This document shows positions 1 through 10,836 of a stretch of DNA of 64,000 nucleotides, piece after piece; the stretch's first letter is position 1, and every line of letters starts with the position of its first letter. Source of the DNA: Favolaschia claudopus. Its lineage: Eukaryota > Basidiomycota > Agaricomycetes > Agaricales > Mycenaceae. The stretch is from the NCBI GenBank assembly GCA_037176885.1, contig JAWWNJ010000148.1, positions 186,001-250,000 of the forward strand, read 5' to 3'. The notes beneath the pieces are model-generated. The model saw nothing but the letters and a program-made list of their open reading frames with translations, ran no database searches and was not told the DNA's origin. Made by a program: the position numbers and the translations under genes.

Positions 1-9
1 AGGGTTTTA

Positions 10-461
10 TGGTGCGCTCGGCCTAAACACCACCAAACAGGAACGAAATTTATTACGAGTGATCAAAAACCTTAGACCTTTGATCCTCTTGCCAAAACTC
101 TCCGATTAGATAGTACTTCGATCCCTCAAGACCATTTGTCCGCCGGATAAAAACTCACAATAAATTGTTTTTTCTCGAGGGCAAATTGAGACATCAGTGA
201 TGCAATCAATCAATCAGGCATGTGTGCTTACACAACTTTCCTTTTTGGGTGACCAGACATACGTCTATGGTCTCGAGACGGCCACACAGAGCTATAACTA
301 GGTTGTTTTTAGTGCTCCGGGGGCTTCAGTGAATATTCCTATGCCCCAACGGCCTCAGAAACGGAAGAAAAAGTTTTGGTTTTTTACTTCAGTCGATTTG
401 AGACATCAGTGATGGCATCATTGATGGGACCTGCTTGGTGGTGTTTAGGCCGCGCGCACCA
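10..461. mobile_element. TIR element, TGGTGC family, copy 1
   Basis: About 32-bp terminal inverted repeats start TGGTGCGC at both ends (30 of 32 positions match) and lie between TA dinucleotides (8-9 and 462-463), the target-duplication pattern of Tc1/mariner-type elements. There is no transposase inside, so it is non-autonomous. The interior is shared with a second copy near 21.1-21.47 kb. Confidence 0.75.
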
Positions 462-570
462 TACTCGCCGAGGGGCATCGGCTTTAATCGGTCTGGCGAC
501 CGATTTGCCATCACCCTTGGAAAGAGTCACCAACAAAAACGTGACGTCACGTGCCGTGCCCACAACGACC

Positions 571-2960
571 ATGGACCGCCGCCCGCTTCAGAACTCTTTC
601 TACTATCCTTACACCCAGTCGTCTTCGAATGGTGCCAATCAACAACAACAGCAACAACAACAGGCGTCCCGCCCTTTGCCGCCTGCATTCTACGGCCCAG
701 TTTCGCCTAGTTCCCAATACGTGTCTCCAGCGAATGCGAACTACGGCCAGATTCCGCCCAACAACGCCCAGTATGGGCACGCAGCGCCCCCCCCTGACTT
801 TTTCCAGTCAGCCAACGTGGAACACAGTTCCTCCGATGAACAACTTCAATATGTTCGGAGGCGGTGGACCGGCATCGCAGCCATCGCCCGAACCTTTCGG
901 CCCTGGATATCGCTTCGGGGACCTCGAATCCCTAGCTCTTCCCACTGCTCAAGATATTTCGACTAGTACGCACACCGCAGAGTACACCTCAAGGTCGCCG
1001 TCACCTTCGCGCCCCTGCTTTTGGATCCAAGACAACAGTCTAATCAAGGTCACTGTGGAGAAGTTTCGTCAGACATTGGCGCGGGATTGTAGAACACACG
1101 GGCATCCAATCGCCTACTGCGAGACCCCCATGGAATGCCGAGGCACGTGGCGGAAAATCTGCGATCACATCATGGCGGGAGGCTACCAGGATGAAGGGTT
1201 TGTTGTTAGATTAGGCTCGCGCATTATCGACCTCATATCCGACCTGTTCAATTACATTGATGGCTCTACTTGCACGGAGAGGAGCCCAGCCACGCAACAC
1301 TCCCAACGTGGCGACACGAACGTAGTGCGGTCGCTTCGCGAACGCCTGCTTCGAGATTGTTTGCTATGGGCGGTCACGACAGCTGCCGGCGAGTGGAAAA
1401 CTGACAAGGTATTTAACCACCATCGCGGAGACTTAACTCAATGGAAGGTCCTCCCGCGTGGACGTGCAGAAAACATGGAGGCCATCATGGTCAAGGTGGA
1501 TCTCGCTGGTTTTCTCCTTGCTCCGCATTTGATGCCTTGGAACAGCTTGGCCTTCAGATCAACACTGCGGCGAACCAGATGCTTTTGCATACCCGTGCGC
1601 AAGAGCAAAGCACTGGGTCGGCTCCACCCTTGGCCCCAATCCCAAAACGCCGACTTTTTCACATGCGCCCGAATGGGTTTTGTATTCACTGGCGCGGACG
1701 TCATGTTAGTCGAATCGTGTAAGCTCTCCGGCCTTACATAGCCTTTGCCTCAATCCTTCCATTAGTGCTGGCAACGTATGACCAGGTCCACCATCCGCTC
1801 CCCGGTCTGGCGTTCCAGGTAGCGAGTGTGGGCTCCAACGGGGGTTTAAACACCGGACCTAAATGTAGCATCGTAGCGCTGCTTATTGGCGCTCTGGAGC
1901 TCAATCACCTTCCCCGCCGGGACCCTAGCGTTATTGGAGATTCTCTGGAATCAGCTTGGAATCGCCACAAACAGGATCTCAAGGGTATGCTTGTACGTAT
2001 CTCCTCGTCGCCGCCACGACCGATGGTTGCCAACCGCCAACACGGTGCGGGGCCTGGGCCGGGTGCTGGTCCGTCCTTCGACTCTGGACGGGGCCATCAA
2101 AGCGGTGGGGGGTACTCCTCCGGCGGGTCTCATGGTGGAAAGTCTACCGGTGGTACGTCCTGGATGCAGGGCGGCTATGGTTATGCGGCCGGTAACCAGT
2201 ACCATGTGATTGTGGTATCGTTTTTCAAATTGATTTGAGCGGATGCGAATTGATCACGATAATCCCAGGACTTGAAGTATGATCTTAAGGGCATCACCAC
2301 TCAGCCCGAACCACTGTACCCTGTCTCCATAGACATGCTCATGGGCACTGAGCAAAGTCTGTCTACCGCTGCAAGCCCAGCAGCAGCAACTGCTGTCAAA
2401 ATGGAATTGAGTCTCGAATGTCCGTTTTTGTCCGGCAACGAAAACGCAAGTATCTTCGCCGGCCAGCTGAAAACATCCAATCGTGACGAGGTTAGGGTGA
2501 TTTTCAAGTCGTACCCTGCGGATCGCTTTCATTGGTTGAGCCGAGAGGTGCAAGCATACGGAGCTGTAGCACGCCTAGCCTGTGTCGTACCACGTTGCTG
2601 GGCATTGCTAGCACCGGTTGGCAGGGAATGGGCAGGTCTGCTATTGGAGTTCGCTGGTCATCAAATCATGGGCGCAGATTGGGGTACGGCTCCACTGTCA
2701 GCCGAGGATCGGTAAGATTGGCCATTATCCACGACTTTTCTTCGCCTTATTCCGGCAGTCGTTTACTTTACAGCGCTCTGACGGAGGTTCATGCGGCGGG
2801 GGTGATTCATCGGGACATGGCACCTCGCAACGTCGTTCGTCGACCGCGTGGTGCCTTGTGTATCATTGATTTTGAGATGTCGTCGGTGGGCCATCAGTGT
2901 CCTGGCAAGATGTGCCCTGAGCTCTCGACTCTGCAAAGGGCGTTGTTGTCCAAGGGGTAG
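571..2960 (+). pseudogene. Broken gene for a protein ending in a short kinase-like domain
   Basis: A Kozak-like ATG at 571 opens a Gln/Pro/Tyr-rich N-terminus with a run of eight Gln. The coding signal then changes frame several times: at a C8 run (787-794), near 1525, near 1630 and near 1725. This is why I call it broken or badly sequenced. A Gly/Ser-rich linker (about 2030-2190) leads to an inferred 63-bp intron (2215-2277, GTATCG to AAG). A clear 47-bp intron (2712-2758) follows; splicing it joins two frames into HAAGVIHRDMAPRN (catalytic loop HRDxxxxN) and IIDFE, a variant of the DFG motif. The end at 2960 lacks a normal C-lobe, so this is a short kinase-like protein of a kind common in agaricomycetes, possibly inactive. 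The substrate is unknown. That the Q-rich part and the kinase part are one gene is inferred from frame and spacing. Confidence 0.6.
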
Positions 2961-3028
2961 CGGAAACAAAACTTCCTACCCAAAACCCCGACCCACCACC
3001 CGTCGGCAATCAGCTGGTGCTTCCTTTA

Positions 3029-4421
3029 CAGCAGTTTGCAGAAGTAATGGCACTCCTAAAATTTTATGTAAAGAGAGCAACACAAACACATCTTTTTGTT
3101 TCCCTTATATCTTCCCCATTTCTGCTCGAAACCCCATGAATTTGGTATCGACAAGATCGCCTTACATCTGCAGGTCTTTTCAGCTCGAAATTCCGACTCT
3201 CATTATCCGCCAATTTTCAGCTTTTTCGTCATTGTAACCACCGTCCTGGGCGCGAATCTCCGTCAAATTTCATCGTTCGAAGCGCATACTGAGCCCCTTG
3301 AACTTCATCTCATTTTCATCTTGAATACTGTTACCTGCCGTTGCGAGGAGGGTCCCCTCCACTTGATTGACACGCAATGCTCTCGCGTCGTGGTTTTCCT
3401 GGAGGGTAGCCTTCGCATTTCCTATATAGTCATATTACAAGCATCCAAAGCTATTTAGCTTCCATTGAAAAAGCCGTCGCACCAATAACTAAGATGCCAA
3501 TACTCAAACTCACAGCCAAAGATGAATCCCTCCACCTCGAAACTCGGAGCCGGATCCAAATGTTGTTTTAACGCTTTGCTCTCATCCCTACCTTGCAATT
3601 AGTATGCGAGGAACATTGCAACATGCGGAATTGTCAAGTGTGAGGTCCCAATACCTAAGGCCAGACGAAGAAGAAAGAATGGATGTGATGCGAAGGGAAT
3701 GATGTTCAACTTGAATGGGGAGAACCAAAGAAGCGCCTCCTCCCAAGGGTCGGTATCCATATTCGGGATAAAAATGAGACAAGGCTCAAGGGCCTGAGAA
3801 TGCGCTTCGAACGCACCCCGCGGCATGTTATTCCACCGAGATTTGCGCACAGGAAGGTGGTAACAATGCGGAAAGTCGACCAAAATAGAAGTCGGGATTT
3901 TGGAGCAAAAAGACGCAGATACAGTTGCGGCCAAAATACTTGCATTACCATATATGGAAGGTGGGTGCAGAAACGCCCTGAAACAACGGGTTACGGGGTG
4001 GATATCCTCTACAGTGCCTGGTGGTTGCCTCCTGGACCCTCAGCGCCCAATATCTCGGAAGGAAAATAGCAGATTAGGTACAAGTTCCAAACAAGCCTAC
4101 ACCAAACAGCTTTGTTACTGGACCGGTTTCTCTCGGTTCTTTGGCAGGGAACCTCCATAAAATGAGGACTGCAGCTCATAACTGGGCTACCGGAGCCTGA
4201 CGACACTGTTTCCGGGGGTATCGCGGGTACCTTCCATATATGGTAATGCAAGCATTTTGGCCGCAACTGTACAGAAGCCCGGATTAAGGCGATATTGTTG
4301 ATACCAAAATCATTGTAGTTTGTGGAGAAATGAGTGAGAAATGAGGGGGACAAGACGGGGTGTTTTGTTTGCTCTCTTTATATAAAATTCCCAGGAGTGC
4401 CATTACTTCTGCAAACTGCTG
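3029..4421. mobile_element. Foldback TIR element with long arms
   Basis: Outer inverted repeats start CAGCAGTTTGCAGAAG at both ends and are flanked by TA (3027-3028 and 4422-4423). Similarity between the arms continues inward, to about 3470 on the left and 3700 on the right, apart from a nested MITE in the right arm. No transposase is present. Confidence 0.75.
3922..4269. mobile_element. Nested 348-bp MITE (CAGTTGCGGC family)
   Basis: Nearly perfect 42-bp inverted repeats (CAGTTGCGGCCAAAAT...) between TA dinucleotides (3920-3921 and 4270-4271). It sits in the right arm of the larger foldback, and the arm alignment resumes on both sides, so it inserted later. A relative lies at 40836-41215. 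Confidence 0.8.
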
Positions 4422-4529
4422 TAAACGGTAATCCCTCCGAGGAGTGCAGTAGAAAATGACCAAGTTGTAGTACTAGTGGGTAATTCTTATATACTACATG
4501 CTAATGTATCTAGAATCGTGAATTGTGAT

Positions 4530-4746
4530 CAGCAACCGAACCGAACTGAACAAGAACTGAACTGAACTGAATCGTAGTACTGCAGAGGCAACCTGGTGCT
4601 TGCGCTTGCATACTAAAACAAGAACCGAACCGAATACGAAGTACTGCAGAGGCAACTTGAAGCTTGCGCTTGCATACTTGACTGAACTGAACTGAACCGA
4701 ATACGTATTTCCGCAGAGACAACCCGGAGCTTGTGCTTGCAAACTA
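4530..4746. repeat. Tandem repeat, about three units of about 70 bp
   Basis: Three diverged units each hold a CTGCAGAGGCAAC-like segment followed by GCTTGCGCTTGCATAC, separated by GAACTGAACC-type short repeats. No coding signal is seen. Confidence 0.7.
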
Positions 4747-5086
4747 ATTCCGCATTGACTTAAGTAGCTTCGAACGCAATAAGTTCGATTCAGCTGCTTG
4801 AAATACGAAATCAGCCGACTACACGTTCCCCAACTGATCCGAACCAAACTGCTAAATTCCTAAAAAGGTTACTTAGTAGAGCCAATTACGGACACTTGGG
4901 ATTCTTTCGAATAAAGTCATTTCCAAAGATCCTAAGGGAAACAAATTTTCCACTTGACACCGGGATCGGGAAGCTACACCTGCCCAAATTCGCTCCTTGC
5001 GTCGAGGCGCCGCAATCCAAGGGGGGGGTGATGTCAGGTGAACCCCTATTCTTCCACCCATTCTTCGACCCCTCTCTCAGCACAGC

Positions 5087-5170
5087 ATGATGTCTTTTGC
5101 ACAGAGAACTAGTTCTCAGTCCAAAAGACATCATAGTGCACAGCCACTGTCCAAGTTGGACAGTGGCTGT
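5087..5170. repeat. Two adjacent perfect hairpins
   Basis: First hairpin: ATGATGTCTTTTG (5087-5099) pairs with 5122-5134, and its loop contains the palindrome GAGAACTAGTTCTC. Second hairpin: a 15-bp stem, ACAGCCACTGTCCAA (5140-5154) with 5156-5170, around a 1-nt loop. Only five bases separate them. Confidence 0.85.
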
Positions 5171-7080
5171 CTCCACCTGGGATGTCTGCGATCAAGCTCG
5201 TGACCATTGTATTTCCCTTAGATCACGGACATCAGGTAGTACATAGCTAGCTGGCTAGCGTGGGAGAATCCATTCGTGTCTTCTCTTTGGATTCTCCCTC
5301 GCTAGGACTCTCGAGTTGTTCTCGGACCTCGGGGTTGCCCAATGCAAGACAATATACACATTACTTTTTGCTACCCCGCGCTTCCTGTCGGGTTATTTGC
5401 TTCCCATCTCCTAGCCTCGGAAACTTCGCAGGGCCCTGGTCAATGTTCTGTGCAGTGCCAGTTGAACAATGATTACCCGTCGACAAACAAAGTGAAGACA
5501 TTCAGTCAGTCATAAAGAGTGAGCCGGGCTTGTCATGTCGCTCGCGGAACCTTTGCTAAAGCTTTGAACTCAGTGTCCATGGAGGATTTGATTGTCGGAC
5601 TCATTGAAGGGCGAGGAAAATTACGTGATTGGTTGTTTTGTGATTTAGCCTCACTGAAGCCTAACTCTTACACTTTGTCAACGGGAATTTCATCAGTTTT
5701 TGGATCCCATAATGCATAAACCAGCTCTCAACCTTATGCAATATGCAATATGAGAAAAATGCATAAATTTCCCGCCTACCAAGTCGGTGGACCTAGGTCG
5801 ACCTCAAAATTTGATGCAAAATGAGCTTTATGCGTTATGGACATATGCATTATGAGATGTTGAACTGTATCTGTAAAATCCTGAGATTCTGCCACTATTC
5901 ACTCAATTTGTGGGGTTTCAATGCCCCAATGCACGCTGTTTAATCTTTGGTATCGATATTTACCCAAATTTGCTCAGGACTACTAACACATCTTGCATGG
6001 TACTTGGGTTTGCTGGCAAAATTTCTCAGAAAGGTGTTTAGCTACTGGTAATTTGACCTGGAGGCATTGAGATTATTTTGGAAGGCTGGCCCATCATCGT
6101 ATCAAATTTGAGGATAGACAGTACATTATAATTGTTTTCAAAACTTCAGATATTGCATTTGACATTTTCAGCTTGATTGATGTTGATGGATATCAAGCAG
6201 GGCAAATCTCAGCTCAAAGACATTTTTCCTGATGTCAGTAAGCTCATAGCTTCGAGTAAGTAAGGTTTTCTCAGAGGTTACATGAGATTATGCAAAAGTT
6301 TAAGGTGCTAGTGCAAGATCTTGCGGGTTTCAATGTGGACACCCAAAAACACAACTCTGCCAGTTTCCAACCAATTCTCATGAAGTAAGACATTTTATTG
6401 ATGCACTAGATGCCCTGATCCAGATTCCGCTCTCTGATCATTCAGATATGCCCTTGATCCCCTACAATTCTGTAATCATTGCCAAACACTGATTAGGCAT
6501 GATCACACCCTAGATGTGCAGAATCAGGGTTTTTATGATACATACCAGTTTCTTGAGTCTAGGTAATATAGTTATGATGCTCAAAAGCTGAACCTTTGCT
6601 TAATGAGGATCTGTATACACAAAAATATAGGCTGAGCACAAAATGGAATCAAATCATCAGGATAATAATGTCAAGGTACTGCATCGGCAATTCATTCTGA
6701 TTTCATATACCCTGGAAAGTGTATTAGATAGCCTCAAACTTTCATCTGGCTAGCATATCACTGAGGATCATGGACTGAAAATGTATTTGATACCTCTTGG
6801 AATGCTAGAACCAATGTTCATTCCAGTGATTCAACTGCTTCTTACAATGCAGATATCATACAGCTTCCATGTAGCAGAGTTTCAGCACATGAGACACATA
6901 ATACAGGCAACATTATTTGTACCTCAATGGGGTGTATTTGATCCCAGTTATACTTGGACACCAAGGGGCAGCAGGTATTTCTACTTCCCAGACCAGACCG
7001 ACTCAAATACATGTCTATGGCTACTTGAAAGTGAAGGTGAGTCAGAAATTTCCTTTTTTGGGTGCTGGGTGTGAGTGTTA
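5171..7080. other. About 1.9 kb without a recognisable gene
   Basis: AT-rich sequence with only short open frames (for example 5260-5472 and 6781-7074) that show no family motif, no convincing splice structure and no repeat ends. Probably old decayed repeat or intergenic DNA. Confidence 0.5.
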
Positions 7081-7084
7081 TAAA

Positions 7085-7215
7085 TAGAACTAGGTGGGAG
7101 TCGTGTGAGTTTTGATCACAACGGCGAGGACCTTCACGGTTCGATCCCCCAGCCTCAGTCGGGGACACGATGGGTGTAAACGACTGAGTTATAGCCCCAA
7201 AGCTCTGCACGAGAG
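7085..7215 (+). repeat. Possible tRNA-derived SINE fragment
   Basis: A B-box-like GGTTCGATCCC (about 7138-7148) follows a 5-bp stem with a 7-nt loop (TGTGA-GTTTTGA-TCACA), whose centre would read TTT as in tRNA-Lys. The T-stem pairs poorly, so this is not a working tRNA. The following segment (CCTCAGTCGGGGACACGA...) has a relative at about 39355-39397, as a SINE body would. Confidence 0.3.
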
Positions 7216-7477
7216 GCACTTCAAGTATTTTTGAACTAGAGAAGCTTAGGAGTACCCAATGTTAGTGCTACTTCACTCACCGATTTTAAATCCTGTTTAA
7301 ATCCTTCAACGGAGAAGTTGAGTCACATATGACTTGGATACTGAGCAAAAACAGGTGAGCTACGTGCCAGTTTCTGGAAGATTGGGTTATTGTTGAGTTC
7401 CGAATGACTTTTGGTATGGGAAAATGTTGGGTAATCACGGTATTCGGTGAAAATTTGTTCCCAAAAAGGAAGTAAAA

Positions 7478-7632
7478 GCCATGGCTTTCTGGCTTAGCCC
7501 TGGCTTTTGAAAATCGTAAGCCGGGCCAAAAAGCCACGGAAAGCCAAAAGTTTGGCCTGTCAATGGCTTTGGCCCTGGTACCAAAGCCAAAAAGCCGTGG
7601 CTTTTTGGCCTGAGGCCAAAGCCGGAGAAACA
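7478..7632. repeat. AAAGCC/GGCTTT foldback segment
   Basis: Many interleaved AAAGCC and GGCTTT words in both orientations. The right edge reads GGCCAAAGCCGGAGAAACACTA, resembling a TAGTG-type hAT terminus. No matching left terminus was found. Confidence 0.4.
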
Positions 7633-7666
7633 CTACGTTCGTTATTCGGACCGGCCGTGTAATGAC

Positions 7667-7685
7667 TACCTACCTACCTACCTAA
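7667..7685. repeat. (CTAC)n microsatellite
   Basis: About four to five CTAC units ahead of the LINE ORF1 relic. Confidence 0.8.
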
Positions 7686-7771
7686 GTACCAGTAACTCTG
7701 CACAGTCATCTCGCCGAGCGATGAGAAGATAGTCGTTCTCTAAATCACGAACTAAGGCCCACGCAGGGGGG

Positions 7772-9059
7772 ATGTTCTCACCCTGCAACCACCATGATCC
7801 AAGGGCGTCAGCCTATGTGCTGGCGCCGCCGGCCCCGACACCGACCCCAAGACCAGCAGGCGTCGCCTGGCCAGACCCCCATGACCGACTCTTGACCTAC
7901 CATCACCGACTGGAAACCTTACAGGACTCCGTGCTTGCCATGATTACCCCCATCAACGACGTAGGCTTGGCCCCCACAGCTTCCGCACCGACCTTCACAC
8001 AGCACACGACCGACACCATACCATTAAGCCAGGAACCAATCTATGGCCAGAGCCAAACACCGCAGAGAAGAGCCCAGTCCAAGTCGAGGATGACGAGGCA
8101 CTACTGCCGGCATCGCCAGGTCCGTCGCCGGACCAATCCGGCGAGCTCGGGTGTGGTCGGCTTGGACCAGCGCATTTCGACGAATCGGCCCTTGACTACG
8201 ATGAAGCGTTGCATATACCCGTCTCTAGAGCTACGTATGCGGAGGCTACACGCCCAGTGTCCGAAAGCTTCACGGACTCCATCCAGCACACCAGTAATGG
8301 TGCCACAGCGCCCGACTTTGTGCTTCGCTACGACGGCTTGTCAACCCAGATACAGAGGCTACACCCGAAGGAGATCTTCTCCATCCTGGACAGAAGGCCC
8401 CACCTAGCTGGGCACCGTATTGCCGGAGTACGGTGGACGACAAATGGGAACTTGGCCGTCACACTTGTTCATGACGAAAATTTCGTTGTTGAGAAAGTAA
8501 AAAGCTGCGCAGTCGTGATCTTCGCGATTTTGAGACACCATGTTGGGGACAGCGAAGCAATTCAAATTCAGGCTGGGGGAACCTGGCACTCGGTTGTTGC
8601 GCATGGCGCTCCCATTCCTTCCGAGGATGACGGCGACAGCAGCACAGTCGAGGATTGGCTTCGCACGGGAGGGTACCAAGGTGAAATAGAGAGTTTGTGC
8701 GAGCGACCCAGGTCGCTCTTCGACCGCTCAGATCTCCGCAACGACAGATACCAGGTGGGAGCTCTAAGCGACCTGGAAGAGTATTGCCATGGGGCATTCC
8801 TAGGTCGCTGGAACCTCACACCTGAGACTGCTCGTTGTCGAGATCTGAGCAGTCCCAAAGCGACCCGGGTCGCTTTGCACAAACCCGCTAATATGTGACA
8901 TTAAACTCATGTGCAGCAAACGTCGCAACTCCGAGAACTGTACTACCCCCGTGCGCATCTCGGTCGCCACAATATCAGAGGCGGACTTTCTGCTGACACA
9001 CGGTGCCCTGATTTCTGGGACAAGGTGTCGTGTGACACTCTACAAGAAGGATAAATTTC
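7772..9059 (+). pseudogene. LINE ORF1 (gag-like) fragment, split by a MITE
   Basis: Reading starts in one frame (7772 to about 8045) and continues after a 1-nt shift in another (VEDDEALLPASPGPSPDQ region). The conserved part reads HPKEIFSILDRR, GNLAVTLVHD and TWHSVVAHGAPIP, typical of the N-terminal half of ORF1 in basidiomycete LINEs whose ORF2 carries RNase H. A 200-bp MITE (8689-8888) interrupts it after GGYQGEI. Past the MITE the same protein resumes (TTPVRISVATISEADFLLTHG) in the frame expected after removal of the MITE and one TA. The zinc-knuckle half and ORF2 are absent on this strand. The encoded protein would bind element RNA. Confidence 0.7.
8689..8888. mobile_element. 200-bp MITE, GTTTGTGC family, copy 1
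   Basis: Roughly 50-bp imperfect inverted repeats (G[A/C]G[A/G]GTTTGTGC...GCGACCC) between TA dinucleotides (8687-8688 and 8889-8890). Same length, termini and TA flanks as the copy at 35332-35531. It interrupts the LINE ORF1. Confidence 0.85.
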
Positions 9060-9740
9060 TAGGGTGTTCCCCCCGGTATTGATTCGACAGCAGGGTCCCC
9101 CGTTTGGTGTGTTGAAAGTATTAGATGTGGGAATTACCCGGCGCGTTTGGCGGTTTCTCGACGGAATATCCCAAATCAAAGTTGCCTAAACGATGGAATG
9201 GAACGATATAAGTTTTCAGAAGACATATTACGCACCTGCATGCACCCGCGCCGTTGCGGGAGGGTCAACCGTCGAAAATTCCTACTTTTGGAATTACGGC
9301 GGAAATACAGCAGAGGAAATTATAAAATCTAGCCTACACAACGGACAGAGACTACAGAGGGACGTCACAGTTTAAATCAACGGAATCCATGGCGAATTGA
9401 GCGAGAAATCGGGGCAACGGACTGTGTTATGTAAAAGTGTCCAAAAACGGAAAATTTCCGCCCGCGCCTTATGTTCCGCAAATAGCAGTAACGTGCTCGA
9501 GCCGCTGTAAGCGGCTATGGTACACGATACTTTGCTACTTTACTACTTTCCAACTATTTCTGAACGTATGTCCATCGTAGACCGTAATACATGCAGAGCA
9601 GGTGAAGCGGGCGACAAACTCCGGGAAATTACCCATTGAATAGGGCACAGTGGATGAAGTAGACGGTAGATATTGAGATGAATCTGTTGATGGGTTCAGA
9701 GCGGGGTTTCGGTTTCGTATGGCGAGAAATAAGGGGAATG
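9060..9740. other. Spacer between opposed LINE relics
   Basis: No gene recognised. A segment at about 9487-9530, read on the minus strand, carries CATAGCCGCTTACAGCGGCT followed by CGAGCACGTTA. This is almost identical to a plus-strand segment at 47943-47975 beside another LINE ORF1. Confidence 0.45.
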
Positions 9741-9745
9741 AATTT

Positions 9746-10836
9746 TCAAAAATCCGGGGGGACCTTGAAGAGAGGACCAGCGGCTGCATGTTCTGCAGCA
9801 ATACGGAGCAGAATGACTTGGCGGATAGGGCATGACAAGTCAGTCGCCCGGTGAGGGCCGCCGCAGCCGCGCAGACCACATTTGACTGGTAGAAGAGTAC
9901 ATTTGGCATGGAGTAGAGTGTGGGCATTGGCAGTTGGAAGTTGGATGATCGGAAGCGCAGATGCCGTAGATAGCGGGACGCTTGCATTGAGACGCAATAT
10001 GGCCAAACGAGTAACAGTTGAAGCACTGTAAGGGTTGTGGTGAGTACCTTTCAGTACGATGGAGGTGTCCATGAAGCGCCAGGCGCTGAGAAATAGCGAG
10101 GTTGGCAGCAGCTGGATTCCCAAAGTGAAGGACAAGCGAAGAGTGTTGTTTCGCTTTTCGCACCTCGTCGTCAGAACGGCGACCAATCCAGTGTACCCTG
10201 ACAAGAGACCTGGGCATCCAGTTGCCCTCATTAGCCTCGATCAAGTCCGAGATATCATCGTTCCAATCCCCGTTGTTATCACAATGACCGGACGCAACAT
10301 TGAAGCTGGTCGGAACCCGGTGCATGACAACAGCAAACGTTGGGGAGCGAATTCAAAGGAGGGTGGAGAAGGTGGACAACCAGGTGCTGTCCTCCGTAAG
10401 GAGGTGAGCAGCCCAGGTAGACGAGATGCGAATGTCACCATTTCGATATTTGGCAACTGCACGGACAAATGGTGTCTCGACATACTCGCAGTAGCGAGGG
10501 TATTCATTGATTATTGCGTTAAGCTGCTGCTGAATAGCTTGGTGTGTCTCGTTGACGAAGGCCTTGTACCGGCGGTCTTTCGGGGTGAGCGTGATGTCAC
10601 GAGAGGTGTCACGCGGAACACGGGATGGGGCCAGTGACGTGGCAGTGGGAGAGATGCGTAGGATTTCTGTGAGGATACGCCAGATGAAGAGGTAGGATTT
10701 ATAGGAGCTGGTGAAATAGAGTCTATCTTGGATGACAGTGTGTCGAGTTTGGTAACAATGGACGAGATGCTAGCAGTGGTGTCGGAGTGGAGGTTCTGGC
10801 TGAGCAAAAGGGTCGCTATCAGAGTGCGGATGTTTG
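9746..10836 (-). pseudogene. LINE ORF1 with zinc knuckles, frameshifted
   Basis: From 10836 downward the strand reads a Ser/Thr-rich helical start (SSIVTKLDTLSSKIDS), then, after frame changes, YRNGDIRISST, VHWIGRRSDDEVRKAKQHSS and the nucleic-acid-binding part CFNCYSFGHIASQC followed by further Cys/His clusters, ending RQVILLRIAAEHAAAG near 9746. It aligns by eye with the better preserved plus-strand ORF1 at 47981-48814 (HWIGRRSPEQLRATKRHSS, CFKCFRFGHIASQC). Stops and shifts near 10511 and 10326 make it non-functional. Its 5' end is fused to the end of the neighbouring ORF2 (junction about 10836). Confidence 0.7.

Noticed and set aside
551..1741. A single 396-aa protein in one frame
   Set aside because: The first 80 codons look natural in another frame (Q8, PVSPSSQYVSP), and later segments switch frame again. 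The single-frame reading mixes real and shadow sequence.
10511..10836. Last 108 codons of the 1258-codon LINE frame as a natural RNase H extension
   Set aside because: They match the start of ORF1 proteins and the normal end of RNase H is missing, so this is a fusion point and not a domain.
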